Shown: in pieces, positions 37,201-47,362 of the stretch
Position numbering within the stretch: the first letter of the stretch is position 1
Layout: each line of letters begins with the position of its first letter
Source of the DNA: Bacteroidia bacterium
Lineage (GTDB): Bacteria > Bacteroidota > Bacteroidia > Chitinophagales > JAUHXS01
Assembly (NCBI GenBank): GCA_030426955.1
Contig: JAUHXS010000004.1
Location: 248,001-312,000, forward strand
DNA: 64,000 bases
Reading direction: 5' to 3'
The notes under the pieces: model-generated
The model's input: the letters and a program-made list of their open reading frames with translations, nothing else
Told to the model about the DNA's origin: nothing
Database searches by the model: none
Position numbers and translations under genes: made by a program

Positions 37201-37907
37201 TAGAACTAATTACAACTGCTTTCATATTGGGAATTGCTGGAAGTATGCATTGTGTAGGGATGTGTGGTACTATTGTTTTGGCAACGGGCTCCTTCAATGA
37301 CTCCTTAACAGTTTCAATGCTAAAACGTCTTTTTTATAATCTAGGAAGAACGACCACCTATACTTTGCTCGGCTTATTATTTGGGTTAATCGGACTTGGG
37401 ATTTCTCTGGGAAAGTACCAACAACAACTGTCAATCATAATAGGCTCGCTCATGCTTCTAACTGCTATTTTTCAACTTAAATTACCGTTAAAATATTTTG
37501 AAAATATTTCAATAAAGATTAGCCATTGGCTAAAGTCAAAATTTCAAAAACTATTAAAGTCTAAGAGTTTAATTACTCAGCTTTCTTTAGGTTTTTTTAA
37601 TGGTCTTCTTCCTTGCGGGCTAGTATACGTAGCCTTGGCTGGTGCCACCTCTACGGCCGATCCAATAAAGGCAGCTGTTTTCATGGCTTTTTTTGGTCTA
37701 GGAACAATCCCTGCATTATTTCTTTTGGGAATTATAACATCTTACATTACTGATCGAACAAAAAAATATTTTCAAGAGGTCATTCCGTTGATGATTATCC
37801 TTTTTTCTTTACTACTAATATTGAGAGGTCTCAACTTAGATATACCATACCTAAGTCCAAAATTTTCAAACAACTCAACAGACTTACAAAAGGTAAAATG
37901 TCACTAA
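37197..37907 (+). CDS. SafE/UreH-like membrane protein of the cco cluster (TTG start)
   Basis: This is a polytopic membrane protein of 236 residues with about six hydrophobic helices. It belongs to the sulfite-exporter-like UreH/DsbD_2 family often found behind ccoH. The conserved N-terminal motif is GIAGSMHCVGMCG, and the second half has the matching NGLLPCGLVYVALAGA. Cys pairs in these motifs suggest metal or thiol handling, perhaps copper supply to the oxidase (inference). The start is a TTG overlapping the ccoH stop as TTGA. It ends 3 bases before the facing stop of the NagZ fusion gene. Confidence 0.85.
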   Translation: MIELITTAFILGIAGSMHCVGMCGTIVLATGSFNDSLTVSMLKRLFYNLGRTTTYTLLGLLFGLIGLGISLGKYQQQLSIIIGSLMLLTAIFQLKLPLKYFENISIKISHWLKSKFQKLLKSKSLITQLSLGFFNGLLPCGLVYVALAGATSTADPIKAAVFMAFFGLGTIPALFLLGIITSYITDRTKKYFQEVIPLMIILFSLLLILRGLNLDIPYLSPKFSNNSTDLQKVKCH

Positions 37908-37910
37908 AAG

Positions 37911-40856
37911 CTAAGAATTTGCTTTATGCTTGGCTAGTGATTGATAAATCACATCTTGTATTCGTGTTCTCACATTAGTAGAAATCAAGGTGCGATTGTC
38001 TGCACTGGGGTGAACACGGTTGGATAAAAAGACATAAACTAGATTGTATTCTGGATCTGCCCAAACACAAGTTCCTGTAAATCCAGAATGACCAAAAGCT
38101 TTAGGAGAGGCGTAGATAGATGTTGGTCCTGGTTTAGAAGTGTCTGGCTCTGGTTTGTCAAACCCTAGTCCCCTTCGATTACTGGTTAATTGTTTTGAGG
38201 TAAATTCGCTAATAACCCCCGAGCTTAAATAATTTTGATAACCATAATCCCCTCTGTTCAACAACATTTGCATTAAAATTGCCAAGTCATTAGCATTAGA
38301 AAAAACACCTGCGTGACCTGCAACCCCACCCATCATCGCTGCTCCTTGATCGTGAACATAACCATGTATCAATTGTCTTCTAAACATAGAATCAGCCTCC
38401 GTGGGTACAATTCTAGACAAAGGAAACTTATTGATCGGATTATAAGTCATAGTAGATAATCCTAGTGGTGCATAAAAGGTAGCATTAACATATTGATCTA
38501 AGGGTTGTTCACTTAGCTGCTCAACTATATATTTATTAAAGTAAAAGCCTAAGTCACTATAGACATATCTCTTCTGTCTTCTCAAGTCTGAATCAACGAT
38601 AAACTTCCAAATACTATCCGTGTAGCTATTTTGAATGTATAATTCGTTAGCTACTTTTATTGAGTAATTATCGTTTGGAGCATAGCAGTAATGTTCATCG
38701 CAAAAGCCCTCCTCATTCAGTGTTTCTTGATAAAAAGGGATCCATGCTTTTAGTCCCGCTTGATGTAATAGCACATCACTAATTAAGATATTCTTTTTAT
38801 CCGTTCTCCTTAGATCTGGAATATAACGGGATATCTTTTTTTTTATTTTGAGCTTTTTATCATCTACTAACTTCATCATGGATATAGTAGTGGCCGATAT
38901 TTTAGTAATAGATGCTAGATCATAAATATCTGTATTTCTAACGGGTCGTTCATTTTCATAAGTATGAAAGCCGTATGATTTTTGAAAAAAGACTTTATTA
39001 TCTTTAGCAATCAATATCTGGCATCCTGGAGTTGCTTTTGCCCCTATTGCCTCCTCAACAATTGTGTCAATCGCCAATAGATCATCATAGTCAATTCCAA
39101 CCTCCTCGGGAATGGTATACTTTAAGCGTTGTGGCAAATCTCCTGTCAACCCAGTATTAAACTTAAACTTTGAAGTAGAAACAGGTAATCTGCCATTTGC
39201 TTGTATACCGCCAAATATTAGCTGCGCAGCGAGACTTTGGGTTATATCATTGTCTTCATAAGCAACAATAAGATGTTGTTGTTGCTCAAAAAACTTTAAA
39301 CTATACGGACTTCCAAATAGCACTACGATGGTATTAATTTGTTTCGACAGTTCATTGACAAAGCCAATGGTTTCCAACTCTAATCCATAGTCTCTTGAGG
39401 CATACCTGCTCATATCTTGTATCCCAATAATCACCAAGTTGAACTTTTTTGCTTCTTTTATAATCGCACTCATGGTCTGTGGAGACATATCTTTTTCAAC
39501 TCTGAAAATCTTCGTTGGCGCATATTGACTAATTGTCTCCTGAAACTTGCTTGCCTCATTTTTTCTATCACCAATAATAATAGAAGCAATTTTAAGTTTG
39601 TCTAGTTGCTTTATAGGCACTAAGTTCTTCTCATTATTTACCAACGTGATTGCTGACTCATATAGCTTCCTGTTGAGTAGCTCACCGTAAGGAGTGTGTA
39701 GCTCATATTGTAAGCTATCCGTTTTGATTGGTTTATAATTATTGAGTCCAGCCCAATATTTAGTCTGTAATATCTTTTTTACGCTCTTCAAAACAACCTC
39801 TTCTCGAATAATTCCATCTTCTATCGCCTCTCTAATTCTGCTAATTGCCGTAGGCACATCTTCCGGAAAAAGTAATACATCATTACCTGCAATGAGCGCC
39901 TCTAAATCAACTTCTCCAGGACCATAAAAACTACTAACCCCTCTCATATTTAATGCATCTGTAAATACCAGCCCTTCAAACCCCAACTTTTGCTTCAAAA
40001 GAGTATCAATAGCATTTTTTGATAATGATGTTGCTTTATTCGGGGTACTATCTATTGATGGAATAAATAAATGTGCTGCCATCATGCTCCCGACACCGCT
40101 TTTTATCATTTGCTTAAATGGATATAGTTCCAAAGAATCCAGTCTATTAAAAGAGTGAGTAATGGTAGGTAAGGTTTTATGCGAATCTTTATCGGTATCT
40201 CCATGACCGGGAAAATGTTTGGCACATGCCAGGACATAGCCATCTTGTAATCCTTTCATGTAGGCTATGCCTTTTGCGGCAACATTATTCATGTCTTCAC
40301 CAAAGGAACGGTCATTGATCACGGGATTATTAGGGTTGTTATTTACATCAACGACAGGAGCAAAATTAACATGAACGCCCATTTCTTTACATTGTCTTGC
40401 AATCTCTCTCCCCATTTGATAGATCAATTGATTATCCTTTATTGCTCCAAGCGTCAGCTGTCTAGGAAAGTTCATTGTGCTATCGAGACGCATACCCAAT
40501 CCCCATTCAGCATCCATCGCAATCAAAAGTGGAATTTTTGTTATTTCCTGATATCGATTAGTTAAATGAACTTGCTTCTTAGGTTGATCCTGAAAGAAAA
40601 TCAGTCCTCCGATGTGATGCTCTGTAATTAATGCTTCTATTTCCTTTTGGTGCTCAATACCCCGATTAGAATATGCTGCCACCATAAAAAGCTGACCTAT
40701 TTGTTCATCCAGTGAGAGTGTTCCCAGAATAGAATCCGCCCATTTTTCACCTTTTTTATCTTTCAAAAAAGGAGGAGTATGTTCTATTGGAGGATGAAAA
40801 GAAGATGAAACTATGAGCGTAACAACAACAGAAAATACTACAAAAATAGACTTCAT
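37911..40856 (-). CDS. beta-N-acetylhexosaminidase (GH3, NagZ-like) fused to a class C beta-lactamase-type serine hydrolase
   Basis: The 981-residue exported protein has a signal peptide of about 23 residues. The GH3 domain (about 35-400) carries the NagZ motif KHFPGHGDTDKDSHKTLP and the nucleophile region VFTDALNMRGVS. A GH3 C-terminal domain follows to about 560. The C-terminal third is a beta-lactamase/AmpH-type fold with the SxxK motif ASITK near 650, YSD in place of YxN, and HSGFTG as the third box. Such fusions are known in Bacteroidota and probably trim peptidoglycan sugars and peptides in the periplasm. It shares a transcript direction with the SPOR-domain protein 36 bases upstream. 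Confidence 0.92.
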   Translation of the reverse strand: MKSIFVVFSVVVTLIVSSSFHPPIEHTPPFLKDKKGEKWADSILGTLSLDEQIGQLFMVAAYSNRGIEHQKEIEALITEHHIGGLIFFQDQPKKQVHLTNRYQEITKIPLLIAMDAEWGLGMRLDSTMNFPRQLTLGAIKDNQLIYQMGREIARQCKEMGVHVNFAPVVDVNNNPNNPVINDRSFGEDMNNVAAKGIAYMKGLQDGYVLACAKHFPGHGDTDKDSHKTLPTITHSFNRLDSLELYPFKQMIKSGVGSMMAAHLFIPSIDSTPNKATSLSKNAIDTLLKQKLGFEGLVFTDALNMRGVSSFYGPGEVDLEALIAGNDVLLFPEDVPTAISRIREAIEDGIIREEVVLKSVKKILQTKYWAGLNNYKPIKTDSLQYELHTPYGELLNRKLYESAITLVNNEKNLVPIKQLDKLKIASIIIGDRKNEASKFQETISQYAPTKIFRVEKDMSPQTMSAIIKEAKKFNLVIIGIQDMSRYASRDYGLELETIGFVNELSKQINTIVVLFGSPYSLKFFEQQQHLIVAYEDNDITQSLAAQLIFGGIQANGRLPVSTSKFKFNTGLTGDLPQRLKYTIPEEVGIDYDDLLAIDTIVEEAIGAKATPGCQILIAKDNKVFFQKSYGFHTYENERPVRNTDIYDLASITKISATTISMMKLVDDKKLKIKKKISRYIPDLRRTDKKNILISDVLLHQAGLKAWIPFYQETLNEEGFCDEHYCYAPNDNYSIKVANELYIQNSYTDSIWKFIVDSDLRRQKRYVYSDLGFYFNKYIVEQLSEQPLDQYVNATFYAPLGLSTMTYNPINKFPLSRIVPTEADSMFRRQLIHGYVHDQGAAMMGGVAGHAGVFSNANDLAILMQMLLNRGDYGYQNYLSSGVISEFTSKQLTSNRRGLGFDKPEPDTSKPGPTSIYASPKAFGHSGFTGTCVWADPEYNLVYVFLSNRVHPSADNRTLISTNVRTRIQDVIYQSLAKHKANS

Positions 40857-40892
40857 CAGTATTACAACGTCAAATTAATAATAAAGTTGTTC

Positions 40893-43304
40893 TTAGTGAT
40901 GCACAATAAATGCATCATAAAACTTGTGTAACAACTCTTTCCTATGCTCATTTGCATCCTCAAAAGAATCAAAATGACCAACTGTATATCGAGTTAGCCC
41001 GTCATCCCATTCACGAACTTCTATGTCTTGTGTAGACTTGAAGAAGGGACTGCTTATAGGTATTGTTCTACTAAAAGCAGCAATCTGTACTTTATACCCT
41101 TTAGACAAGTCGTCTTTAGGCACTTCCACCTTATCTGTAGATTCCTGTTCTTGCTCCGGTTCTTCAACTGTTTCCTCCTCTTTTAGTGGAATAGGGTGAT
41201 GCTCCTCTGTCACTTGTTCGATTGCTTTCTCTTTTATATCTTCCTCATGTTCTTTGTCCACCTCTTCTGATATTTTGTCTACTTCTTTATTCTTGGCACT
41301 ACCTCCTGATATTAATTCTTCAACTATGTCACCCTCTTTTACAAATACCTTATTATCTTTTACAACAATTTTGTCAGCAACATTACCATGGAGGACTTTT
41401 ACTTGTATTTCTTGATCTAATAAAGGATTTGCAGTGCTTACTATTTTAGGGACAACACGGTTGGTATCTGCTCCTTTTTCTAATAAACGCTGTTTTAACG
41501 ATCCGCCAAGACTACTGGCAAGATTTACTTTATTTGAATTAGTCGTGTCAGCAAACATAGCTACTTCTAATTTCAAATCAGGATTATTCTTAAGCACATC
41601 TTGGATTTTGTTAAAGCTTTTCGTAGAGCTTTTTTTAATTTCTCCTGTTTCGGGATCAACTTCAACCTTACCCACTTTTTGTTCTTTTTCAAAATCTTCT
41701 TTCATTTCCACGTCGTGTTCAATCTTCACATACTCTTCGACATCTTTTAAGTTTACTTCCACATGTTTATCTAAAGTTCCATCTTGCGACAAAAAGTGTA
41801 CGTCGTACTTAGCTCCTGGAGGAAGTGCTAGTAAATAATCTCCAGACATCGCATTTGAATTATACTCTCCGATAACCAAGTCTTTATCAATATCAGTAAC
41901 AATAATAACAGCATCTACGGCTTGCCCTAACTCATTTACAATTCCTTTCAACACCACTACCACAGGCTCGCCAAACTCGTAGTTTACTTCAACGGTATAT
42001 ATATCTGCTCCACCGAACCCGCCATCTCTTCTAGAAGTATAATATCCTTTTTTGCCATCTGCGGATAGCACAAAATAAACATCATCACCTGAAGTGTTTA
42101 GCGGATACCCGATGTTTTTTGGTTTATCCCAACTCTCACCGTTAAAGGCTGTTTTAAAAATATCATATCCCCCCATACTTTTATGCCCTTTTGAGCTAAA
42201 AAACAATGTTTTACCATCGACATGCATATAGGGACCCACCTCGTTATACTCTGTATTTACATCCGGTCCCAAGTTTATAGGCTCGCTCCAAGAACCATCT
42301 TCCTCTTTCTTACAAACATAAATGTCTCTCCCTCCAAATCCACCGGGACGATCACTTGTAAAATATATTTCGTTACCAGTTCCTGAAAGGCTGACATGCG
42401 CCTCCATAAAAGTGTTGGTATTAATGGGTTTAGGCAATAAATAAGGCTGTGTCCAATGTTCACCTACTTTATCACTTTCATATACATCACCAAACTTTCC
42501 AAATGCACTGATGTAGAGAAACATCTTTTGTCCATCTGCTGACAAACCAGTAGTTGCTTCATGTGCAATTGTATTAATTGTATCAGTTATGTTATAGGGT
42601 TTTCTCCAAATTCCTCCATCGTTTCTGGATACATAGATATCCTCAAAATACATACCATTGGGATCAGGATCGCCATGTATATCTAATTTATCACCTACAT
42701 TACCCGGTCTTTTTGTCGTAAAAAATAAGTACTCCTCATCTGCCGTCACCAAAGCACTATGCTCATCATACCTGGAGTTAATTGGCTTTCCTAAGTTTTT
42801 TATTTCAATATCAATGGGGTTGCCATAAATTTCTTTCGCATTCTTACAATGTTGGATACTTATTTTAGCATCATCTATCAACTCATAATCAGCCATATCA
42901 AGCTCGATACATTTTTTATATGACTCCATAGCGGCATCAAAGTGATTATTTAAATGATGGCTTTTGGCGACATAATAATGCAATTCGCTCAGATTGATTT
43001 TAAATTTTCCAGACTTTGTAATACCACTTTTCAAAATACTCTCTAAAGTCTTTTCAGCATCTTCTTTATGCTGATAAGTCCTTGTCTGACAGACGGCAAG
43101 TTTATATTGATATTCCAAATTATTTGGACTCATACTATCCAATCTTTGATACATGCTTTCGGCACCATCAAAATATCCACTTGCAAAGTAGTTCTCTGCT
43201 AAGAATCTCAGCTTCTTTTCTTCTTTACTCACCTTAGCAAAAGTTGATGCAATAGCTATAACAAATAAGCTAGTTAATAAAGATGATTTATATTTTACTG
43301 CCAT
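40893..43304 (-). CDS. PorE-like envelope protein: TPR, WD40-like propeller, OmpA-like region and SPOR domain
   Basis: This is an exported protein of 803 residues. I use the ATG giving MAVKYKSSLLTS; an upstream GTG is less likely. A TPR region (about 25-145) is followed by a PD40/WD40-like propeller (RPGGFGGRDIYVCKK, RRDGGFGGADIYTVE). Then come a small CNA-B-like domain, a segment resembling an eroded OmpA domain (DVLKNNPDLKLEVAMFADTT), an acidic Glu-rich linker, and a C-terminal SPOR domain (KGYKVQIAAFS). PorE of the type IX system has the same first parts but ends in an OmpA peptidoglycan-binding domain. SPOR domains bind stripped glycan strands, and the downstream gene encodes a glycan-trimming enzyme. 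Confidence 0.82.
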   Translation of the reverse strand: MAVKYKSSLLTSLFVIAIASTFAKVSKEEKKLRFLAENYFASGYFDGAESMYQRLDSMSPNNLEYQYKLAVCQTRTYQHKEDAEKTLESILKSGITKSGKFKINLSELHYYVAKSHHLNNHFDAAMESYKKCIELDMADYELIDDAKISIQHCKNAKEIYGNPIDIEIKNLGKPINSRYDEHSALVTADEEYLFFTTKRPGNVGDKLDIHGDPDPNGMYFEDIYVSRNDGGIWRKPYNITDTINTIAHEATTGLSADGQKMFLYISAFGKFGDVYESDKVGEHWTQPYLLPKPINTNTFMEAHVSLSGTGNEIYFTSDRPGGFGGRDIYVCKKEEDGSWSEPINLGPDVNTEYNEVGPYMHVDGKTLFFSSKGHKSMGGYDIFKTAFNGESWDKPKNIGYPLNTSGDDVYFVLSADGKKGYYTSRRDGGFGGADIYTVEVNYEFGEPVVVVLKGIVNELGQAVDAVIIVTDIDKDLVIGEYNSNAMSGDYLLALPPGAKYDVHFLSQDGTLDKHVEVNLKDVEEYVKIEHDVEMKEDFEKEQKVGKVEVDPETGEIKKSSTKSFNKIQDVLKNNPDLKLEVAMFADTTNSNKVNLASSLGGSLKQRLLEKGADTNRVVPKIVSTANPLLDQEIQVKVLHGNVADKIVVKDNKVFVKEGDIVEELISGGSAKNKEVDKISEEVDKEHEEDIKEKAIEQVTEEHHPIPLKEEETVEEPEQEQESTDKVEVPKDDLSKGYKVQIAAFSRTIPISSPFFKSTQDIEVREWDDGLTRYTVGHFDSFEDANEHRKELLHKFYDAFIVHH

Positions 43305-43325
43305 AGTTTTAAAATATTTAAGCAC

Positions 43326-43523
43326 TAAAAATTAGTAACCTTAAACATCAATATATTTCAAGTCACTTATAAAGATATGTTTATCAAACTCAAACATATA
43401 GAAAAACCAGCTTTATAAATCAACAGTAGCAAAAGTTACATTTAGATTCGTCCATTTTTTAGTACATTTCAAACTTCTTTTCTGTTTCAAAAAATGTAAT
43501 TTTACGCCTTAAATATTTGAAAT
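43326..43523. other. divergent intergenic region between the SPOR protein gene and lysS
   Basis: About 200 AT-rich bases hold no gene. TAATTTTA, 20 bases before the lysS ATG, is a fair match to the Bacteroidota -7 element TAnnTTTG. No convincing -33 element, operator or RNA gene was seen. Confidence 0.4.
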
Positions 43524-45026
43524 ATGTCATTAAGCGAACAAGAGCAAGTCAGGAGGGAATCGTTAAACCAAATTAAAGATTTAGGTATTAATCCGTATCC
43601 AGCAGCCCTATTCCCTGTAAACAGCACTTCTAAAGAAGCAAAAGATACTTTTGAAGAAGATAAAGAAGTTATTCTTGCCGGAAGGTTGATGAGTAGAAGA
43701 ATTATGGGAAAGGCCTCTTTTGCAGAACTTAAGGATAGTAAAGGGAAAATCCAGATTTATATTAACCGTGATGAAATCTGTCAAGGGGAAGATAAAACAT
43801 TATACAATACTGTTTTTAAAAAATTACTGGACATTGGTGATTTCATCGGTGTAAAAGGAAATTTATTCACTACAAAAGTCGGTGAGCAATCAGTAAAAGT
43901 TAAAGAGTTAACAGTTCTGAGCAAATCTATTCGACCACTTCCCATTGTCAAAACAGATGAGGAAGGCAATGTACATGATGCATTCACAGACCCTGAATTA
44001 CGCTACAGACAACGATATGTTGACTTAATAGTTAATGAAGGTGTTAAAGAAGTTTTTCTGGCAAGAACGAAAGTCATGAATACCATGCGTGACTTCTTCA
44101 ATGAAAAAGGATATTTAGAAGTTGAAACGCCTATTTTACAACCCATTCCTGGAGGTGCTGCAGCTCGCCCTTTCATTACACACCACAATACGTTGGACAT
44201 GCCTTTGTATTTAAGAATCGCGAATGAGCTATATCTAAAAAGGCTTATTGTAGGTGGATTTGACGGAGTATATGAATTTGCTAAAGACTTTAGGAATGAA
44301 GGGATGGATCGTACCCATAATCCAGAATTTACGGTGATGGAAATCTATGTCGCTTATAAAGATTATAATTGGATGATGGATTTCACAGAAGAGATGATTG
44401 AACGCGTTGCTAAGACAATTCATGGTAAACCGTCTTGTACTTTTGGAAAAAATGAAATTAGTTTTGCAAGACCCTTCAAAAGAGTCACAATGACTGATGC
44501 TATTAAAGAACACACAGGGTTTGACATAACAGGCAAAACAGAAGAAGAGTTAAAAACCTGGTGTAAATCTAATGGAATCGAAGTGGATGATACTTTTGGG
44601 AAAGGTAAGCTAATTGATGAAATTTTTGGGGAGAAATGCGAGCAACATTATATCCAACCCACTTTTATTACCGACTATCCTAAAGAAATGTCTCCATTGT
44701 GCAAAGAGCATAGAGACAATCCTGAATTAACAGAACGTTTTGAGCTTTTCGTAAATGGTAAAGAATTAGCCAATGCCTACTCGGAGTTAAATGATCCAAT
44801 AGATCAAAGAGAGCGCTTTGAAGAACAACTCAAACTATCTGAAAAGGGAGACGATGAAGCTATGTTTATTGATCAGGACTTTTTAAGAGCACTTGAATAC
44901 GGCATGCCACCTACTTCAGGAATGGGAATAGGAATCGACCGTTTAGTTATGTTTATGACCAACAAGCAATCTATTCAAGAAGTTTTGTTTTTCCCGCAGA
45001 TGAGACCTGAAAAGCAAGAAAGCTAA
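43524..45026 (+). CDS. lysS: lysyl-tRNA synthetase, class II
   Basis: LysS charges tRNA-Lys. The 500-residue protein has an N-terminal OB-fold anticodon-binding domain ([21 protein letters not shown]). The class II core carries motif 1 ([20 protein letters not shown]), motif 2 ([20 protein letters not shown]) and motif 3 ([14 protein letters not shown]). Length and order are standard. It converges on pyk, with a strong inverted repeat between. Confidence 0.96.
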   Translation: MSLSEQEQVRRESLNQIKDLGINPYPAALFPVNSTSKEAKDTFEEDKEVILAGRLMSRRIMGKASFAELKDSKGKIQIYINRDEICQGEDKTLYNTVFKKLLDIGDFIGVKGNLFTTKVGEQSVKVKELTVLSKSIRPLPIVKTDEEGNVHDAFTDPELRYRQRYVDLIVNEGVKEVFLARTKVMNTMRDFFNEKGYLEVETPILQPIPGGAAARPFITHHNTLDMPLYLRIANELYLKRLIVGGFDGVYEFAKDFRNEGMDRTHNPEFTVMEIYVAYKDYNWMMDFTEEMIERVAKTIHGKPSCTFGKNEISFARPFKRVTMTDAIKEHTGFDITGKTEEELKTWCKSNGIEVDDTFGKGKLIDEIFGEKCEQHYIQPTFITDYPKEMSPLCKEHRDNPELTERFELFVNGKELANAYSELNDPIDQRERFEEQLKLSEKGDDEAMFIDQDFLRALEYGMPPTSGMGIGIDRLVMFMTNKQSIQEVLFFPQMRPEKQES

Positions 45027-45093
45027 AACTTGAAACACAGAAATCAGAAAGATATGGGTTTCGAGTTTCAATATTTCTGATTTCCAGTTTTAG
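45023..45093. terminator. long imperfect inverted repeat, bidirectional terminator between lysS and pyk
   Basis: An outer stem CTAAAACT/AGTTTTAG and an inner stem GAAATCAGAAA-(g)-ATAT / ATATTTCTGATTTC enclose a loop of about 15 bases. The structure spans the gap between the convergent lysS and pyk genes. The T-rich flank on each strand makes it usable in both directions. Confidence 0.65.
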
Positions 45094-45100
45094 TTTTACC

Positions 45101-46531
45101 TCAAGCTTTACTTACCTTTAGCATATTTGCCCTCCCCTCTTCTCCGATAGGCATACTGGCGACGTTGATTACATTATCTCCTTTTTCAATAAGACCCTTT
45201 TCCAAAATAAAGTCTTTGAGGTCTTTAATGGTATCATCTGTACTTACCATTTTGTCATAGAAAAACGTTCGCACACCCCAGGTCAAACTCATGGTAAATC
45301 GAAGATTGGGATTATCAGTAAAAATGAAAATTTGCGCTTTGGGTCTAAAGCTAGAAACCATAAACCCTGTATATCCTGACCTCGACATACCAATGATGGC
45401 TTTAGCATCTACTTCATCAGCAATTTTACATGCCGAATAACAGATAGCATCTGACAAAAATGTTGGAGAGGACTCTTCAGCAATATGATACTTATTATAA
45501 ATATCTTCTTCAGACTCTATATGCGCAATGATCTTATTCATTGTCTGCACCACTTTCAGCGGATGTTTCCCTACTGAAGTTTCTCCACTCAACATCAAAG
45601 CATCTGCACCATCAATTACAGCATTAGCTACATCTGTTATCTCTGCTCTTGTGGGCTTAGAACGTTCAATCATACTATCCATGATCTGAGTTGCAATGAT
45701 TACTGGCTTTGCTGCAATGTTACACTTCCTCGTAATTTCTTTCTGAATCAATGGCATTTGCTCCATAGGTACTTCCACTCCTAAGTCTCCTCTAGCAATC
45801 ATAATCGCATCACTGACCTCAATAATTTCATCAATATTTTTGCAAGCTTCAGGCTTTTCAATTTTTGCAATTACTCTTGCTTTTGCCCCTTTCTCCTTGA
45901 TGATCTTTTTTAATTCAAGAATATCCGATGCTTTCCTTACAAAGGAAAGAGCTACCCAGTCTGCATAATTTTCAAGTGCAAAGGTTAAATCTTCATGATC
46001 CTTTTCAGTCATGGAAGGAATGGATATTTTAGTATCTGGTAGGTTAACGCCTTTCTTTGGAAACAATGTACAATCATAAAGTGCTTTTGCCTTAACCTCA
46101 TCCTTTTTGTTAGTACTTGTAACCTCAAGCTCTACCTTTCCATCATCTAACATTACAATATCTCCAACTGCAACATCTTGTGGGAATTTTTGATAACTCA
46201 TGTAAATGCATTTCTTAGTTCCAATGCATTCCTTTGTTGTAAAAGTTACGGTCTCCCCTACTTTAAAATCAATTGATCCATTTTCTAAATCACCAATTCT
46301 TAACTTAGGTCCTTGAAGGTCTGCTAAGATTCCAATATCTTCATGATATTCTTTATTGATCTTTTTGATGTTTGATATGATATTTTTATGATCTTCATAA
46401 CTGCCATGGGAAAAGTTCAACCTAAAAACATCAGCACTAGCTTGAACTAAACTTAGTAACTCTTCATAAGTTGAACTTGCAGGCCCTGTGGTGGCTATTA
46501 CTTTTGTTCTATTAAATGATACTGTCATCAA
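45101..46531 (-). CDS. pyk: pyruvate kinase
   Basis: Pyruvate kinase makes pyruvate and ATP from phosphoenolpyruvate at the end of glycolysis. The 476-residue protein has RTKVIATTGPAS and DVFRLNFSHGSYEDH near the N-terminus. The active-site signature is ARVIAKIEKPEA and the metal-binding region is IMIARGDLGVEVP. The typical TRAEITDVANAVIDGADALM is followed by a C-terminal regulatory domain with IIGMSRSGYT. Its 5' end overlaps the IPExxxVDY gene by 20 bases, so the two are coupled. Confidence 0.95.
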   Translation of the reverse strand: MMTVSFNRTKVIATTGPASSTYEELLSLVQASADVFRLNFSHGSYEDHKNIISNIKKINKEYHEDIGILADLQGPKLRIGDLENGSIDFKVGETVTFTTKECIGTKKCIYMSYQKFPQDVAVGDIVMLDDGKVELEVTSTNKKDEVKAKALYDCTLFPKKGVNLPDTKISIPSMTEKDHEDLTFALENYADWVALSFVRKASDILELKKIIKEKGAKARVIAKIEKPEACKNIDEIIEVSDAIMIARGDLGVEVPMEQMPLIQKEITRKCNIAAKPVIIATQIMDSMIERSKPTRAEITDVANAVIDGADALMLSGETSVGKHPLKVVQTMNKIIAHIESEEDIYNKYHIAEESSPTFLSDAICYSACKIADEVDAKAIIGMSRSGYTGFMVSSFRPKAQIFIFTDNPNLRFTMSLTWGVRTFFYDKMVSTDDTIKDLKDFILEKGLIEKGDNVINVASMPIGEEGRANMLKVSKA

Positions 46532-46949
46532 AAATGAGGTTTTTCTTTGAAGCTAATTGATTTGGATCAACTTCAAATATAGCTTGGATTATATTAAGTG
46601 AACGTAATTTTTCAGTTAAATCTTCTTTTTCCTCCTCGGAAATATATCCATATATGGCAATAAAAAAATCGACTTCTTTTAATTCTTTCACCAGAAAACT
46701 ACCAGAAGACTTATTACTCACTAAGTAATAGTCTCTTTTACTCAAACCATCAAAATGATGAAATAGACTGAAAAAACTGACCTGTTTTAGTTTAGCACTA
46801 TTGATCTCCAAGTCATTCTTTCTTTTAAATTTAGTTTTAATTTCATTGTTGATATACCAACAAAGACGATAATCTTTAACTGGACTTACAATGGCGAGTA
46901 AGTCGAAATCATAATCAAACTCTACTTTGAGGATGCTTTTCTTCATCAC
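46512..46949 (-). CDS. IPExxxVDY family protein
   Basis: This is a 145-residue cytoplasmic protein of unknown function. It is recognised by context (between rnc/fabF and pyk, as in many Flavobacteriia and Cytophagia) and by the start KSILKVEFDYDFDLLAIVSP and the segment DYRLCWYINNE. There is no signal peptide or membrane helix. It overlaps pyk by 20 bases. Divergent acpP lies 150 bases away. Confidence 0.75.
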   Translation of the reverse strand: MMKKSILKVEFDYDFDLLAIVSPVKDYRLCWYINNEIKTKFKRKNDLEINSAKLKQVSFFSLFHHFDGLSKRDYYLVSNKSSGSFLVKELKEVDFFIAIYGYISEEEKEDLTEKLRSLNIIQAIFEVDPNQLASKKNLIFDDSII

Positions 46950-47102
46950 TTATACAATAATATCCCTAATATAGTAAACTTGGACAACCTACTATTTGTT
47001 CAGGAATGATCTTGTAAAAAAAAAGCTAAAAAATTTTGTAATGAATGAACAAATAATTTACTTTGCTTCGCTTAAGGCATATTGTTAATTAAAAAACAAA
47101 CA

Positions 47103-47339
47103 ATGGCAGATACTGCATCTAGAGTTAAAAAAATTATCGTAGATAAATTAGGAGTTGACGAAAGCGAAGTTACTCCAGAAGCTAGCTTTACTAATGACTT
47201 GGGAGCTGATTCACTTGACACTGTTGAGTTGATCATGGAATTCGAAAAAGAATTCAACATCTCTATTCCAGATGAGCAGGCTGAAAACATCAGTACTGTT
47301 GGACAAGCGGTTTCTTACTTAGAAGAAAACGTAAAATAA
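47103..47339 (+). CDS. acpP: acyl carrier protein
   Basis: AcpP carries growing acyl chains in type II fatty acid synthesis. I use the ATG giving [11 protein letters not shown], which yields 78 residues, the normal length. The phosphopantetheine attachment site is the Ser in [13 protein letters not shown]. It is acidic and is the first gene of acpP-fabF-rnc. Upstream, TTTTG and TTTACTTTG about 20 bases apart could be a promoter, but the match is partial. Confidence 0.96.
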   Translation: MADTASRVKKIIVDKLGVDESEVTPEASFTNDLGADSLDTVELIMEFEKEFNISIPDEQAENISTVGQAVSYLEENVK

Positions 47340-47362
47340 TTTTTCATTTAATCTAATTTACA

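Noticed and set aside
41434-41838. 134-codon open frame on the plus strand
   Set aside because: It is antisense to the PorE-like gene, is Ser-rich as a result of the complementary frame, and has no domain.
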